This document shows positions 17,344-26,415 of a stretch of DNA of 36,493 nt, one piece after another. How positions within the stretch are numbered: position 1 is the stretch's first letter; every line of letters begins with the position of its first letter. The notes under the pieces are model-generated. The model ran no database searches. It was not told the origin of the DNA and saw only the letters and a program-made list of their open reading frames with translations. The translations under genes were made by a program, and so were the position numbers. The DNA is from Pyrinomonadaceae bacterium (GTDB lineage Bacteria > Acidobacteriota > Blastocatellia > Pyrinomonadales > Pyrinomonadaceae): assembly GCA_019694345.1 (NCBI GenBank), contig JAIBCA010000091.1, positions 1 through 36,493 of the forward strand. The letters run 5' to 3'.

Positions 17344-17934
17344 TCAACCGATAACATGAAAACGCATGAACGTTTTCCCGACGATAACTTCGTCGCCGTC
17401 AACCAGTGCCTGTGCGTTACCGGGCAGCAAACGGCGGCCGCGGTTAACATACGTACCGTTCGTGGAACCGAGATCCTCGATCAGGTACTTGCCGTCAATG
17501 AACTTGATCCGGGCGTGTCGCCTGGAAACCTTTGCTTCGCCGTCGTGAACGTCGAGGTCAACGTCCGGGAATACGCCGTTGTCCGCGTCCCAACGGCCGA
17601 TGACGGCCTCGGTGCCGGTGATCTTGAATTCAACTCCCGGCGAATCGCCCCGTTCGATGACGAGTTTGGCGTTCATTGTGCCGAACGCACCCGAAGGCGT
17701 CTGCGGCGGCAACGGCTCGACCGAACGGATCTCTTCATGGACGGGCGGAATGCCGATCGACGTAACGCTGACGGCACGTGCGGGCGGAGCGTCCGTCGTC
17801 ATTGGCGGCCGGTAGAGCGGCGCCGACGGCACGGCCTCGGCCGCCTCCGGGGCCGCCGCGAGCATAGTTCCGCACTCATCGCAAAACCGCGAGCCCGCCG
17901 CACTTTCTTTTCCACAATTATGGCACTTGATCAT
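17344..17934 (-). CDS. Zinc-ribbon FHA domain protein
   Basis: 196 residues: an N-terminal zinc ribbon (Cys4, Cys7, Cys18, Cys21), a Pro/Ala-rich linker (25-85) and a C-terminal FHA domain (about 88-196) with GRW at 113-115, SRRHA at 137-141 and STNGT at 157-161, so phosphothreonine binding is expected. Its layout looks like the two ends of the downstream kinase without the catalytic domain, suggesting an adaptor that reads the same phosphorylated sites. It is the first gene of the operon, with a candidate promoter at 18004-18032. No obvious Shine-Dalgarno precedes the ATG. Confidence 0.92.
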   Translation of the reverse strand: MIKCHNCGKESAAGSRFCDECGTMLAAAPEAAEAVPSAPLYRPPMTTDAPPARAVSVTSIGIPPVHEEIRSVEPLPPQTPSGAFGTMNAKLVIERGDSPGVEFKITGTEAVIGRWDADNGVFPDVDLDVHDGEAKVSRRHARIKFIDGKYLIEDLGSTNGTYVNRGRRLLPGNAQALVDGDEVIVGKTFMRFHVIG

Positions 17935-18003
17935 TATCGCAACCGGTACGCTAACCGCATTATTCGACTAATGACATATTAGCGTGTAATTTAATGTTCG
18001 TAA

Positions 18004-18032
18004 ATCGTAAATCTATGGCGAGATTACGTCAA
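18004..18032 (-). promoter_or_regulatory. Candidate promoter for the FHA/kinase/phosphatase operon
   Basis: On the minus strand there is TTGACG (18027-18032), 17 bases, then TACGAT (18004-18009). The transcript would begin near 17997, about 63 bases before the first gene. The rest of the 267-base divergent region (17935-18201) is AT-rich; I could not assign a convincing promoter for the plus-strand adaptor gene. Confidence 0.4.
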
Positions 18033-18201
18033 CAAATAAAATCAGGTTCCGGACCGCGGATCTGCACTGCTCCGGCCTGTCACTTTTTTGAAACTTGACG
18101 CAAAATATGGTCGTAATACCTGTTTGCTGAACCGAATAGCATTTCATTTTATCCGTTAGGTCGGAAATAATAGTAACCAGTTGCGAGGGTAAGTGTAGAT
18201 T

Positions 18202-19737
18202 ATGGCATTAAGCCGCAAAAAGAAGATCATCATCGGCGTATCGGCAGTAGTTTTATTGGCGATCATTATCGTGGGCAGCGTTCTGGCCACGCGGACCGAC
18301 ACGCCGGAGGTCACGGTCGTAAAGCTCGAAACCAAAAAGGAACTGCGGTCAACGGTCACATCGTCGGGCGAGATCCGGCCGATCCAGTTCATGAACCTCA
18401 CGAGCGAGGTGCAGGGCCGTATCCAGGAGATCTACGTCAAGGAAGGCGACACGGTCACCAAGGGACAGCCGCTCGTCAAACTCGACCCGAACCAGCTAAG
18501 TTCGAGCACGGATGCTCAGATCGCCGCCTTTCAGACCGCACAGGACGAGATACGCGCTTCACAGACACAGGTCACCGCCGCACAAAATCAATATTCGCAG
18601 GCACAGCAGGGCCTGAACGCCTCGGACGCAGCGGTTACGACCGCGCGGCAGAATGTCGTCACATCGCAAACGGATGTTGACCGGGCGCAGGTCGATGTCA
18701 ACACCGCCCAGCGTGAGCTCAACCGCAACGCTCAGCTTTTGGAATCAGGAGTCATCTCGCGTCAGGAGTACGACCTTAAAAAGGACGCTCTTGAAACGGC
18801 CCAGGTCGCTCTTCGGACGTCAAAGGCCCGCCTAGAATCGGCGAAACTAAGCGTTAACGAGACCATCGCCCGCCGCAACCAACAGGCCGTCGCCGTTCGT
18901 GACGCCAAGCGTGCCGTCGATACCGCAACCATCAATTCTCAAAGCAGCCAGTCACGTGCTAATCAACAGGCCGCCACTTTACGCGGCAGCAAGAGTCAGC
19001 TTGACAAGACGCTTCAGGTGGCTCCGATCAACGGCGTGATCGCCGAGATCCCTTCGAAGGTTGGTACATTTGCCGTGGCCGGGCTTTCGACGACCGCGCT
19101 TTTGACGATCGCCGATATGTCCCAGATCAATGTCGAGGTCAAGGTTGACGAAACTGAGATCGACAAGGTCGAGGTCGGACAAAAGGCCAAGGTCAAGGTC
19201 GATGCTTTCGGCGATAAAGAGATCGCCGGCGAGGTGATGCAGAAAACGCCGCTTGCGGTCGGTAAATCGCAGACGAGCGGCGGCTTATCGGTAAACATCA
19301 ACGTACAGGAAGCCAAGGAGTTTCGCGTCGTTATCAAACTGACCGAACTGCCCGAAGATATGAAGGCCGGCCTTCGACCGGGAATGAGCGCAACGGCGAC
19401 CATTACCACAAAGACCGTCAATAACGTGATCACCGTGCCCTTGCAGGCCGTGATCGAAAAGAAGCCCGAAGGTTCGCCTTCGCCGACCGTCCAGGGCGAC
19501 GCTCCGCAGCCGGCTGACAAACCCAAGACGATCACCGGCGTTTACGTCCTCGACGGCAACAAAGCGAAATTTGTCGAGGTCACGACAGGCATCGTCGGTG
19601 AGTCTGACCGTGAGATCACCAGCGGGCTGAAGGCAGACGACGAGGTCATTACCGGCCCGAGCAGGATATTGAACACGCTTAAGGACGGTACCGTCGTTAA
19701 ACGGCAGACCAAGAAAGAGGGCGAGGCCGCCAAGTAG
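18202..19737 (+). CDS. MacA-type periplasmic adaptor (membrane fusion protein)
   Basis: 511 residues. A basic start (RKKK) and one transmembrane helix (about 8-29) anchor the protein. It then has the first half of a lipoyl domain (about 62-94, [20 protein letters not shown]), an unusually long Gln/Ala-rich alpha-helical hairpin (about 105-275), the second lipoyl half ([18 protein letters not shown]), a beta-barrel domain and a membrane-proximal domain, as in HlyD/MacA proteins. Such adaptors bridge an inner-membrane ABC transporter to an outer-membrane channel. No TolC-like gene lies in the window. It is the first gene of a plus-strand cluster with ATPase and permeases and is 17 bases from the ATPase, so an efflux or secretion role with them is likely. 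Substrate unknown. Confidence 0.9.
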   Translation: MALSRKKKIIIGVSAVVLLAIIIVGSVLATRTDTPEVTVVKLETKKELRSTVTSSGEIRPIQFMNLTSEVQGRIQEIYVKEGDTVTKGQPLVKLDPNQLSSSTDAQIAAFQTAQDEIRASQTQVTAAQNQYSQAQQGLNASDAAVTTARQNVVTSQTDVDRAQVDVNTAQRELNRNAQLLESGVISRQEYDLKKDALETAQVALRTSKARLESAKLSVNETIARRNQQAVAVRDAKRAVDTATINSQSSQSRANQQAATLRGSKSQLDKTLQVAPINGVIAEIPSKVGTFAVAGLSTTALLTIADMSQINVEVKVDETEIDKVEVGQKAKVKVDAFGDKEIAGEVMQKTPLAVGKSQTSGGLSVNINVQEAKEFRVVIKLTELPEDMKAGLRPGMSATATITTKTVNNVITVPLQAVIEKKPEGSPSPTVQGDAPQPADKPKTITGVYVLDGNKAKFVEVTTGIVGESDREITSGLKADDEVITGPSRILNTLKDGTVVKRQTKKEGEAAK

Positions 19738-19754
19738 TTTCCGACGGAGGAATT

Positions 19755-20495
19755 ATGGCTCAGAAGAACGGAAACGGAAACGGTAACGGCACTCAGCCGG
19801 AGCACTCACCCGACTCGATCATCTCGATGCGAAACATCTGGAAAACGTACCAGATGGGCACCGAGGAACTTCATGCTCTGCAGGGAGTTTCGTTTGAGGT
19901 AAAGCGCAACGAGTATCTGGCGATCATCGGGCCCTCGGGATCGGGCAAATCGACACTGATGAATCTCATCGGCTGTCTTGATTCCCCGTCAAAGGGCGAG
20001 TATTGGATCAACGGCAATCTCGTTTCGGACATGAGCGACGATGAGTTGGCGCGCATTCGCAACAAAGAGGTAGGATTCGTCTTTCAGACGTTTAACCTGC
20101 TGGCGAGAGCGACCGCTCTGCACAATGTCGAACTGCCGCTGATCTACGCCGGAATGAGCGCCGCCGAAAGGCACGCCAAGGCCGAAGCGTCGCTCACGGC
20201 CGTCGAGCTTGGCGACCGAATGCTCCACCGTCCGAACGAACTGTCAGGCGGCCAGCGACAGCGTGTCGCCATTGCACGAGCCCTCGTGAACCACCCCTCG
20301 ATCCTGCTGGCCGACGAGCCGACCGGCGCACTCGACACCAAGACCAGCTACGAGATCATGGCGCTGTTCGAAAAGCTGCATGCCGAGGGCAACACGATCA
20401 TCCTGGTCACACACGAACACGACATCGCCGAACGCGCACACCGGGTCATTACGATCCGCGACGGATTGATCGAAAAGGACGAACGTATCAAGTAA
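19755..20495 (+). CDS. MacB/LolD-type ABC transporter ATPase
   Basis: 246 residues; the cytoplasmic ATPase that should drive the permeases encoded after it. Motifs are complete: Walker [10 protein letters not shown] (59-67), Q-loop Gln111, signature LSGGQ (163-167), Walker B ILLADE (183-188), D-loop GALD and His220. The length and the [16 protein letters not shown]...GCLD pattern place it with the MacB/LolD/FtsE group, whose partners are four-helix FtsX-type permeases. Residues 5-12 are (Asn-Gly)4, encoded by near-perfect six-base repeats. A GGAGGA Shine-Dalgarno precedes the ATG. The stop TAA shares its last A with the ATG of the next gene, indicating translational coupling. It is the only ATPase in this cluster. 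Confidence 0.95.
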   Translation: MAQKNGNGNGNGTQPEHSPDSIISMRNIWKTYQMGTEELHALQGVSFEVKRNEYLAIIGPSGSGKSTLMNLIGCLDSPSKGEYWINGNLVSDMSDDELARIRNKEVGFVFQTFNLLARATALHNVELPLIYAGMSAAERHAKAEASLTAVELGDRMLHRPNELSGGQRQRVAIARALVNHPSILLADEPTGALDTKTSYEIMALFEKLHAEGNTIILVTHEHDIAERAHRVITIRDGLIEKDERIK

Positions 20496-21196
20496 TGGAA
20501 ACCGTCCCGCCATACGTATCGATCGTCTTTATTCTGACGACCTTTACGGCGATCGGGTTTCTACTTAGGGCGACCCGCAAGGCGGGCCTGCACCGAACAC
20601 CGTCACGCATTCTTGTTTTTATCCTGCCGCTTTGGATCTTTTTCCAGGCGGCACTTTCAATTTCCGGCTTTTACGAGGAATTTACGTCTGTCCCGCCGCG
20701 GCTGATGCTCTTCGGCGTTTTTCCGGCGTTGCTGCTGGTGACCGTCTATTTGACATTTTACCGCCATACGTTCGTCGATCGTCTTCCGCTGAGGATGCTT
20801 ACGATGGTCCACATCGTCCGCATCCCGGTCGAGCTCGTGCTTTTGTGGCTGAGCTTCGCGGGCCAGGTGCCGCGGATGATGACCTTCGAAGGGGTGAATT
20901 TCGACATTCTTTCGGGCATTGCGGCTCCGCTCGTCGCGTGGCTCGCGTTTCGCGGCGGCCGGACGAGAAAGGGCCTTCTGATCGGGTTCAATGTGATCGG
21001 GCTCGCCCTGCTTGCGAATGTCGTTTCGATCGCTGCGCTTTCGCTGCCGTCGGCGGTTCAGCAGCTCAACTTCGCCGAGCCGAACCGTGCGGTACTGTAT
21101 TTCCCTTACGTGTACCTGCCGACCATCGTCGTTCCGATCGTACTTTTCTCGCACCTCGTGTCGCTGTATCGAGTGTTGTTGGCAAAAGCCGAGTAA
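20495..21196 (+). CDS. Unrecognised seven-helix membrane protein in the ABC cluster
   Basis: I do not recognise a family. The 233-residue sequence has about seven hydrophobic segments (roughly 8-26, 37-57, 70-89, 102-123, 138-154, 160-182, 207-230), short loops and no signal peptide, and ends with a basic/acidic tail. A conserved-looking charged loop (HRTPSR near 33-38) and HIVRIPVELVLLW inside helix 4 stand out because Arg and Glu are unusual within a membrane segment. The start codon overlaps the ATPase stop by one base, so the two are translationally coupled. It precedes the first permease by 52 bases. An accessory subunit of this transporter is the simplest reading, but only position supports it. 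Confidence 0.75.
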   Translation: METVPPYVSIVFILTTFTAIGFLLRATRKAGLHRTPSRILVFILPLWIFFQAALSISGFYEEFTSVPPRLMLFGVFPALLLVTVYLTFYRHTFVDRLPLRMLTMVHIVRIPVELVLLWLSFAGQVPRMMTFEGVNFDILSGIAAPLVAWLAFRGGRTRKGLLIGFNVIGLALLANVVSIAALSLPSAVQQLNFAEPNRAVLYFPYVYLPTIVVPIVLFSHLVSLYRVLLAKAE

Positions 21197-21248
21197 ATGC
21201 GGCCAACAGAATAAAGCGCCGTCGAAAATGGGATATAATTGAGGCGGA

Positions 21249-22502
21249 GTGAGATTTTACGGAACGATCCTTTTATTCAAGGAATCATTCAAACTGGCAT
21301 TGCTCAGCTTGCGTGCCAATAAGCTTCGCACACTTTTGACACTTCTCGGCGTGATCGTCGGCGTCACATCGGTGATCGCGGTCGTTACTATCATCAGCGG
21401 CCTCGACACGACCGTCTCGACCGCATTTTCGTCGCAGGGTTCGACCGCCTTCAGCGTATCCAAACGCCCACTCGTCATCACCTCACGCGAGGACCTGATC
21501 AAGTTCAACCGCCGCCGCGACGTCACGACTGACGACGCCGACGCGATCAAGCGGTTGTGCCGCACGTGCGACAGGGTCGGGATGTCGCTCAACGGCCTCG
21601 GACTCGTTAAATATCAGAACAACAAATCGGAAGGCGTTTCGCTCCGCGGGCTGACCCCGACAATGTTTGACATCGAGAACGTGACCATCCAATCAGGACG
21701 GCGTTGGACCGAGCAGGAAGGCATCAGCGGCAGATCGGTTTGCGTTATCGGTACGGACCTGCTCGACAACGTTTTCGATGGCCGACAGCCCGACGCGGTC
21801 GTCGGCGAAGAACTCCGTGTCAACGGCATTCCCTTTACCATCCTGGGCGTCGCGACCCCTTTTGGCAAGGTTCTCGGTTTTTCGAGGGACAATTTCGTCT
21901 ATTTTCCGTTCGAGGAAGGCCAGCGAATGTTCGGTGCCCGCAATTCGATAACGGTCCACGTGCAGGTTGCCGACGCCGCGGATTTTGAGGCGGCGAAGGA
22001 CGAAGTAAGATCTATCATGCGCAACCGCCGCGGCAAATCCTTCGGCGACGAGGACGATGGCGTGTCGGTTGAATCTCAGGACGCCTTTCTGTCGATCTAC
22101 GGCAGTGCGACGTCGGGAATTTACGCCGCGACGCTCGCGGTCGCCGCCGTTTCGCTGGTGGTCGGCGGCATCGTTGTAATGAACATCGTGCTCGTCTCGG
22201 TAACCGAGCGCACCCGCGAGATCGGCCTCAGAAAGGCCGTCGGTGCCCGTCGCCGCGATATCATGCTGCAATTTTTGATCGAAGCGGTCGCGGTGACGGT
22301 ACTCGGCGGCACGATCGGGGTGATCGCCGGTTACGGGCTCGCCTTCCTGCTGTCGCTCGTAATGGGATTTCCGGTGTCGATCCGAGCGAGTTCAGCCCTC
22401 ATGGGCGTCGGCGTTTCAGCCGTGGTGGGCATCATCAGCGGGTCATATCCGGCACTAAAGGCGGCGAAGCTCGACCCGATCGAAGCGATGAGAAACGATT
22501 AG
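21249..22502 (+). CDS. MacB-type ABC permease 1 of 4
   Basis: 417 residues. A first transmembrane helix lies within about 28-52 (ANKLRTLLTLLGVIVGVTSVIAV style), followed by a periplasmic MacB core-like domain (about 53-285) and three C-terminal helices (about 290-315, 345-370, 380-402) of the FtsX fold. The cytoplasmic coupling motif SVTERTREIGLRKAVGAR and the terminal KLDPIEAMRND are present. The periplasmic part contains a CxxC (Cys104, Cys107) absent from the other three copies, possibly a disulfide. The start is GTG at 21249, immediately after GAGGCGGA. A perfect TATAAT lies at 21234-21239, but without a matching -35. Expected to act with the ATPase encoded upstream. Confidence 0.93.
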   Translation: MRFYGTILLFKESFKLALLSLRANKLRTLLTLLGVIVGVTSVIAVVTIISGLDTTVSTAFSSQGSTAFSVSKRPLVITSREDLIKFNRRRDVTTDDADAIKRLCRTCDRVGMSLNGLGLVKYQNNKSEGVSLRGLTPTMFDIENVTIQSGRRWTEQEGISGRSVCVIGTDLLDNVFDGRQPDAVVGEELRVNGIPFTILGVATPFGKVLGFSRDNFVYFPFEEGQRMFGARNSITVHVQVADAADFEAAKDEVRSIMRNRRGKSFGDEDDGVSVESQDAFLSIYGSATSGIYAATLAVAAVSLVVGGIVVMNIVLVSVTERTREIGLRKAVGARRRDIMLQFLIEAVAVTVLGGTIGVIAGYGLAFLLSLVMGFPVSIRASSALMGVGVSAVVGIISGSYPALKAAKLDPIEAMRND

Positions 22503-22505
22503 ACG

Positions 22506-23750
22506 ATGAGAAGTGACGCCATACGCGAATCGGCCGTAATGGCCATCGACACTTTGAGGGAGAACAAACTCCGCTCGGCACTGACGATCCTCGGCGTAGC
22601 GGTCGGCGTCATCACGATCCTCGCTATGGTGTCGATCATTCAAGGACTCAATAAGGCGTTTGCCGAACAGATCGAATCACTAGGCTCGAATACCATTTTT
22701 GTTGCCAAATTTGACGCTAGCTTCGGCAAACCGCCCGGCCAGGAGGAGCGCCAACGCAAAGAGCTGACCATCGAGGACGCCGACGCCATCCGTGCCGGAG
22801 TGCCGACGGCGGTCGGTGTATCGCCGATCCAGCGTGAACTCGCCGTTACGATCCGCTACAAGGAAAAGCAGTCGGATACGCCGATCCTGATCGGAGCGAC
22901 GCCTTACTACGAATTTACACACTCGCAATACATCGGCTACGGCAGATTTATCCTAGATGTGGATATGGCCGAACGAACAAATGTCGTCGTACTCGGGCAG
23001 GATCTTGTCAAAGCATTGTTTGATAACGACGAGGATCCGATCGGGGCCGAGGTGCGGATCGACGGGAATCCCTTTCGCGTGGTCGGCGTGATGAGCCTGC
23101 TCGGGTCATTCTTCGGGCAATCGCGGGATAATATTGCTTTTGTTCCGCTAACTACCGCACGGAAATTCTATCCCCGCCTCGAACAGCCGCAGAGCGTCTT
23201 TGTCATGGTCATCAGGCCGCGGACGCGTGCCGATGTCAAGCAAACGATGGATGACGCCCGCGATATTCTGAGAACGCGGCGCGATGTCAAACCGGGAGAG
23301 AAGGACAATTTCGGGATGTCGTCGCAGGACGCTCTGCTGGATATCTACAATCAGCTGACCGGTGCGACGTACCTGGTTTTGACCGCCGTTTCGGCGGTCG
23401 CACTGATGATCGGCGGGATCGGTGTGATGAATATCATGCTCGTCTCGGTCACCGAACGCACCAAGGAGATCGGTATCCGCAAGGCCGTCGGAGCAACACG
23501 GGCGAGCATCCTGTTGCAGTTTTTGATCGAAGCCGTCGTACTGACCGCGATCGGCGGTGCCTTCGGAGTCGGCATTGGCGAGATCGTCAGCATCCTCATA
23601 AATGCTTATTCTCCGCTGCCCGCTTACATTCCGCTATGGGCGATCCTGTTGGGGCTGGCCGCATCGGCGGGTGTCGGCGTCATTTTTGGTGTATTCCCGG
23701 CCTGGAAGGCCTCAAAGCTCGACCCGATCGAGGCCCTCAGATTCGAGTAA
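22506..23750 (+). CDS. MacB-type ABC permease 2 of 4
   Basis: 414 residues with the same plan as its neighbours: helix 1 about 25-50 (ENKLRSALTILGVAVGVITILAMVS), a periplasmic domain to about 280, and three C-terminal helices. The coupling segment NIMLVSVTERTKEIGIRKAVGATR is conserved, as is the C-terminal KLDPIEALRFE. Starts three bases after permease 1 stops, so the two are probably translationally coupled. The copies are clearly diverged in the periplasmic region, which argues for different roles rather than recent duplication. Confidence 0.93.
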   Translation: MRSDAIRESAVMAIDTLRENKLRSALTILGVAVGVITILAMVSIIQGLNKAFAEQIESLGSNTIFVAKFDASFGKPPGQEERQRKELTIEDADAIRAGVPTAVGVSPIQRELAVTIRYKEKQSDTPILIGATPYYEFTHSQYIGYGRFILDVDMAERTNVVVLGQDLVKALFDNDEDPIGAEVRIDGNPFRVVGVMSLLGSFFGQSRDNIAFVPLTTARKFYPRLEQPQSVFVMVIRPRTRADVKQTMDDARDILRTRRDVKPGEKDNFGMSSQDALLDIYNQLTGATYLVLTAVSAVALMIGGIGVMNIMLVSVTERTKEIGIRKAVGATRASILLQFLIEAVVLTAIGGAFGVGIGEIVSILINAYSPLPAYIPLWAILLGLAASAGVGVIFGVFPAWKASKLDPIEALRFE

Positions 23751-23826
23751 GGCCCGCATGCCGAGCGAAACTTTTCGCCGCCATAACTCGTATCAATCGC
23801 TTGACTTACGCTAAGCTAGGAAATCG

Positions 23827-25062
23827 ATGAATTTTTCCGAAACGATCAAACTTGCATTCGACCAGATCCTGGCCCATAAGCTGAGGTCGTTCCTTACCCT
23901 GTTGGGGATGATCATCGGCGTAACGGCGTTTATGATCGTGCTGTCGCTGCTGCAGGGTTTCAGTGCATATGTGGACGAAAAGCTCGCGGGTATCGGCTCG
24001 AATTCATTCACCGTCCGGCGGTTCAGTTTTGAGGATTTCAAGGACACCGACACCATTGCGGCCGCACAGCGGCGAAACAAGGAGCTGACCTTCGACGAGA
24101 TGGAGTTCATCCGCGAACGGGCTCAGCTTGTCGGACTGATCGGAGCAAAAGCCGGCAATATGAACCGCGAGGTCAAAGGCGGCGGCGAAACACTCTCGAG
24201 CGTTCAGATCAGCGGTGCCGAACCGGTCACCGCCCAGATCGACAAGCTCGACATTGCCGAAGGACGTTTTTTCTCGGAACCTGAGAACAATAATGCCGCC
24301 CGCGTCGCGTATGTTGGTGCGGATGTCGCCAAAAAGCTCTATCCGCGTGAATCGGCGATCGGCCGCGAGCTGACGATATCCGGGATACCATATCGCATAA
24401 TTGGCGTTCAGACCGCAAAAGGCACGGTTTTCGGCCAGCCGCAGGATAATTTCATCACGCTCCCGATCAAAACGTTCGGGTCCGCGTTCGGCGGGCTGAC
24501 ACGCCAGCGGGCACCGTACTTTGTCGTCACCTCTAAGGACGAGAAAAAGGTCGCCGACGCGGTCGAAGAAGTGCGGATGCTGATGCGGATCAAACGAAAG
24601 ATACCGTTCGGCGAAAAGGACACCTTCGGCATCCTGACGCCGGACGCCATTACCAATCTTATCGGCGGCGTAACCAAGCCGATCGGGACCGTGATCTTGG
24701 CGGTTCCGTCGATCGCCCTGCTCGTCGGCGGCATCGTTATCATGAACATCATGCTCGTCGCCGTCACCGAACGCACCCGCGAGATCGGCATTCGCAAGAG
24801 CCTCGGGGCTCGTCAATCGGACATTCTGCGGCAATTTCTGCTCGAATCGGCGACGCTGTCGGCACTCGGCGGCATTATCGGGCTGATCATCGCCGAGATC
24901 GCCGGATTTGTCATTACCGCGGTCTTTTTTCCGACCAAGATCTCTCTTTTGGCGGCGTTCTTCGCGATCGCGTTTTCCGGCGTCGTCGGGGCTCTGGCCG
25001 GGCTTTATCCTGCCTGGAAAGCGGCACGCCTCGACCCGATCGAGGCATTGAGGGCGGACTGA
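23827..25062 (+). CDS. MacB-type ABC permease 3 of 4
   Basis: 411 residues: helix 1 about 20-45 (LRSFLTLLGMIIGVTAFMIVLS), a periplasmic domain with YVGADVAKKLYP and ISGIPYRIIGV (typical of the MacB core), three C-terminal helices, the coupling segment AVTERTREIGIRKSLGAR and the end RLDPIEALRAD. It is separated from permease 2 by 76 bases, the largest gap in the permease series. I see no hairpin there. A TTGACT sits in the gap, but no paired -10 before the start. AGGAAA precedes the ATG. Confidence 0.93.
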   Translation: MNFSETIKLAFDQILAHKLRSFLTLLGMIIGVTAFMIVLSLLQGFSAYVDEKLAGIGSNSFTVRRFSFEDFKDTDTIAAAQRRNKELTFDEMEFIRERAQLVGLIGAKAGNMNREVKGGGETLSSVQISGAEPVTAQIDKLDIAEGRFFSEPENNNAARVAYVGADVAKKLYPRESAIGRELTISGIPYRIIGVQTAKGTVFGQPQDNFITLPIKTFGSAFGGLTRQRAPYFVVTSKDEKKVADAVEEVRMLMRIKRKIPFGEKDTFGILTPDAITNLIGGVTKPIGTVILAVPSIALLVGGIVIMNIMLVAVTERTREIGIRKSLGARQSDILRQFLLESATLSALGGIIGLIIAEIAGFVITAVFFPTKISLLAAFFAIAFSGVVGALAGLYPAWKAARLDPIEALRAD

Positions 25063-25066
25063 TCCA

Positions 25067-26329
25067 ATGATTGTCGCAACAAGTTCATTTTACGAGAATT
25101 TCAAAATGGCGTTCGACACGCTGCGTAGCAATAAGCTGCGCTCGTTTCTAACGATAATCGGTGTCGTCATCGGGGTCATCACGGTGATGCTCATCTCGTC
25201 GCTAATTAGCGGGATCAAGGTCGCCGTTGAGAAGCAGGTCGAGTCTTTCGGCACGACGTCCATATTTCTTTACAAGATGGATATCGGCATCCGCACCAGT
25301 TCGCCGACCCGTGAAGAGCGAATGCGCAAGCCGCTGACGATGGACGACGCCGCCGCGATCTCAAATCTGCGTTCGATCAATGCCGCTGTGCCGTATCTGA
25401 ACATCACAAACAATTTCTTCGGTCAAAAGATCAACGTCACAGGCAAGAACGGCAAGACATCGTCGTCCGTGCAACTGCAAGGCACGCTGCCCGACGCCGA
25501 AAAGGCACCCGGCGAGGTGCTGGTGGACGGTCGTTGGTTCTCACCCGCCGAGAACGATACAAAGACCAATGTTTGTGTAGTAGGCGACTCGATCCGCGAC
25601 GCTTACTTCCCCAACTCGTCACCGATCGGCGAAACGATCGAGATCGGTGGTGCGGAGTTCCGTATCATCGGGCTGCTGCAAAAGCGCGAACAGCTCTTTG
25701 GCGGCGGCGGCGGCAATAATGACCAGTCGAACGTCATTTATATGCCGATGGGCGCCGCGCTCAAGCTCAAGCCCAACGCTGACGATCTATTTATCCTTGC
25801 GATAGCCAAAGACGGCCAACTCGAAAAGGCAAAGGACGAGGTCCAGGACATCCTCCGTATCCGTCGGCAGGTCAAGTACGGCGAAAAGAACAACTTTTCG
25901 ATGGAAACGGCCGCGAGCATCATCGATCAGTTCGCCGCGATCACCAACGGTGTATTCATCGCAATGGTCGTCATATCATCGGTCGGACTGATGATCGGAG
26001 GCATCGGCGTGATGAATATCATGCTCGTATCGGTCACCGAGCGAACCCGCGAGATCGGTATCCGCAAGGCCATCGGTGCGAGACAGAACGACATTCTGCT
26101 GCAGTTTTTGATCGAGGCCGCGACGCTGACCGGATTTGGCGGCATCGTCGGTTTGCTGATCGGCTGGCTGCTGACGCTGCTCGTGCGCTTATTCCTACCC
26201 TCGTACGTGCCGCTGTGGGCTCCGATAGCGGGTTTTGTCGCAAGTGTGGGCATCGGGCTGGCTTTCGGGCTGTTCCCCGCGTGGAAGGCCGCGAGGCTTG
26301 ACCCGATCGAATCGCTCCGCTACGAATAA
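25067..26329 (+). CDS. MacB-type ABC permease 4 of 4
   Basis: 420 residues: helix 1 about 22-47 (NKLRSFLTIIGVVIGVITVML), a periplasmic domain with a flexible run of five glycines in a GGGGGNND loop near residue 212, three C-terminal helices, the coupling segment SVTERTREIGIRKAIGARQ and the end RLDPIESLRYE. Starts four bases after permease 3. It is the last gene of the cluster and is followed by a hairpin terminator at 26349-26399. Confidence 0.93.
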   Translation: MIVATSSFYENFKMAFDTLRSNKLRSFLTIIGVVIGVITVMLISSLISGIKVAVEKQVESFGTTSIFLYKMDIGIRTSSPTREERMRKPLTMDDAAAISNLRSINAAVPYLNITNNFFGQKINVTGKNGKTSSSVQLQGTLPDAEKAPGEVLVDGRWFSPAENDTKTNVCVVGDSIRDAYFPNSSPIGETIEIGGAEFRIIGLLQKREQLFGGGGGNNDQSNVIYMPMGAALKLKPNADDLFILAIAKDGQLEKAKDEVQDILRIRRQVKYGEKNNFSMETAASIIDQFAAITNGVFIAMVVISSVGLMIGGIGVMNIMLVSVTERTREIGIRKAIGARQNDILLQFLIEAATLTGFGGIVGLLIGWLLTLLVRLFLPSYVPLWAPIAGFVASVGIGLAFGLFPAWKAARLDPIESLRYE

Positions 26330-26348
26330 CGCCGAGTTCAAACGAAAT

Positions 26349-26399
26349 AATGACGCAGAGATCGCGGAACTCATCCGCAATGTCTGCGTCATTTGTTTT
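26349..26399. terminator. Hairpin terminator between the permease cluster and the Yip1-family gene
   Basis: A long stem (26349-26359 with 26383-26393, 11 bp perfect) encloses a second 5-bp hairpin (26364-26368 with 26374-26378). TGTTTTGG follows on the plus strand and TTATTTCGTTT on the minus strand. It lies between convergent genes and can plausibly serve both. Confidence 0.75.
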
Positions 26400-26415
26400 G
26401 GTAAAGGTGCCCCCT

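Noticed and set aside
18089..18120. TTGACG followed by TAATAC upstream of the adaptor gene
   Set aside because: The spacer is only 13 bases, too short for a sigma70-type promoter.
21234..21239. Perfect TATAAT just before permease 1
   Set aside because: No -35-like hexamer at 16-18 bases upstream and only nine bases to the start codon; probably chance, though an internal promoter is not excluded.
24004..24834. 276-codon minus-strand frame inside permease 3
   Set aside because: No start context, no domain, Asp/Arg-rich shadow of a well-supported permease gene.
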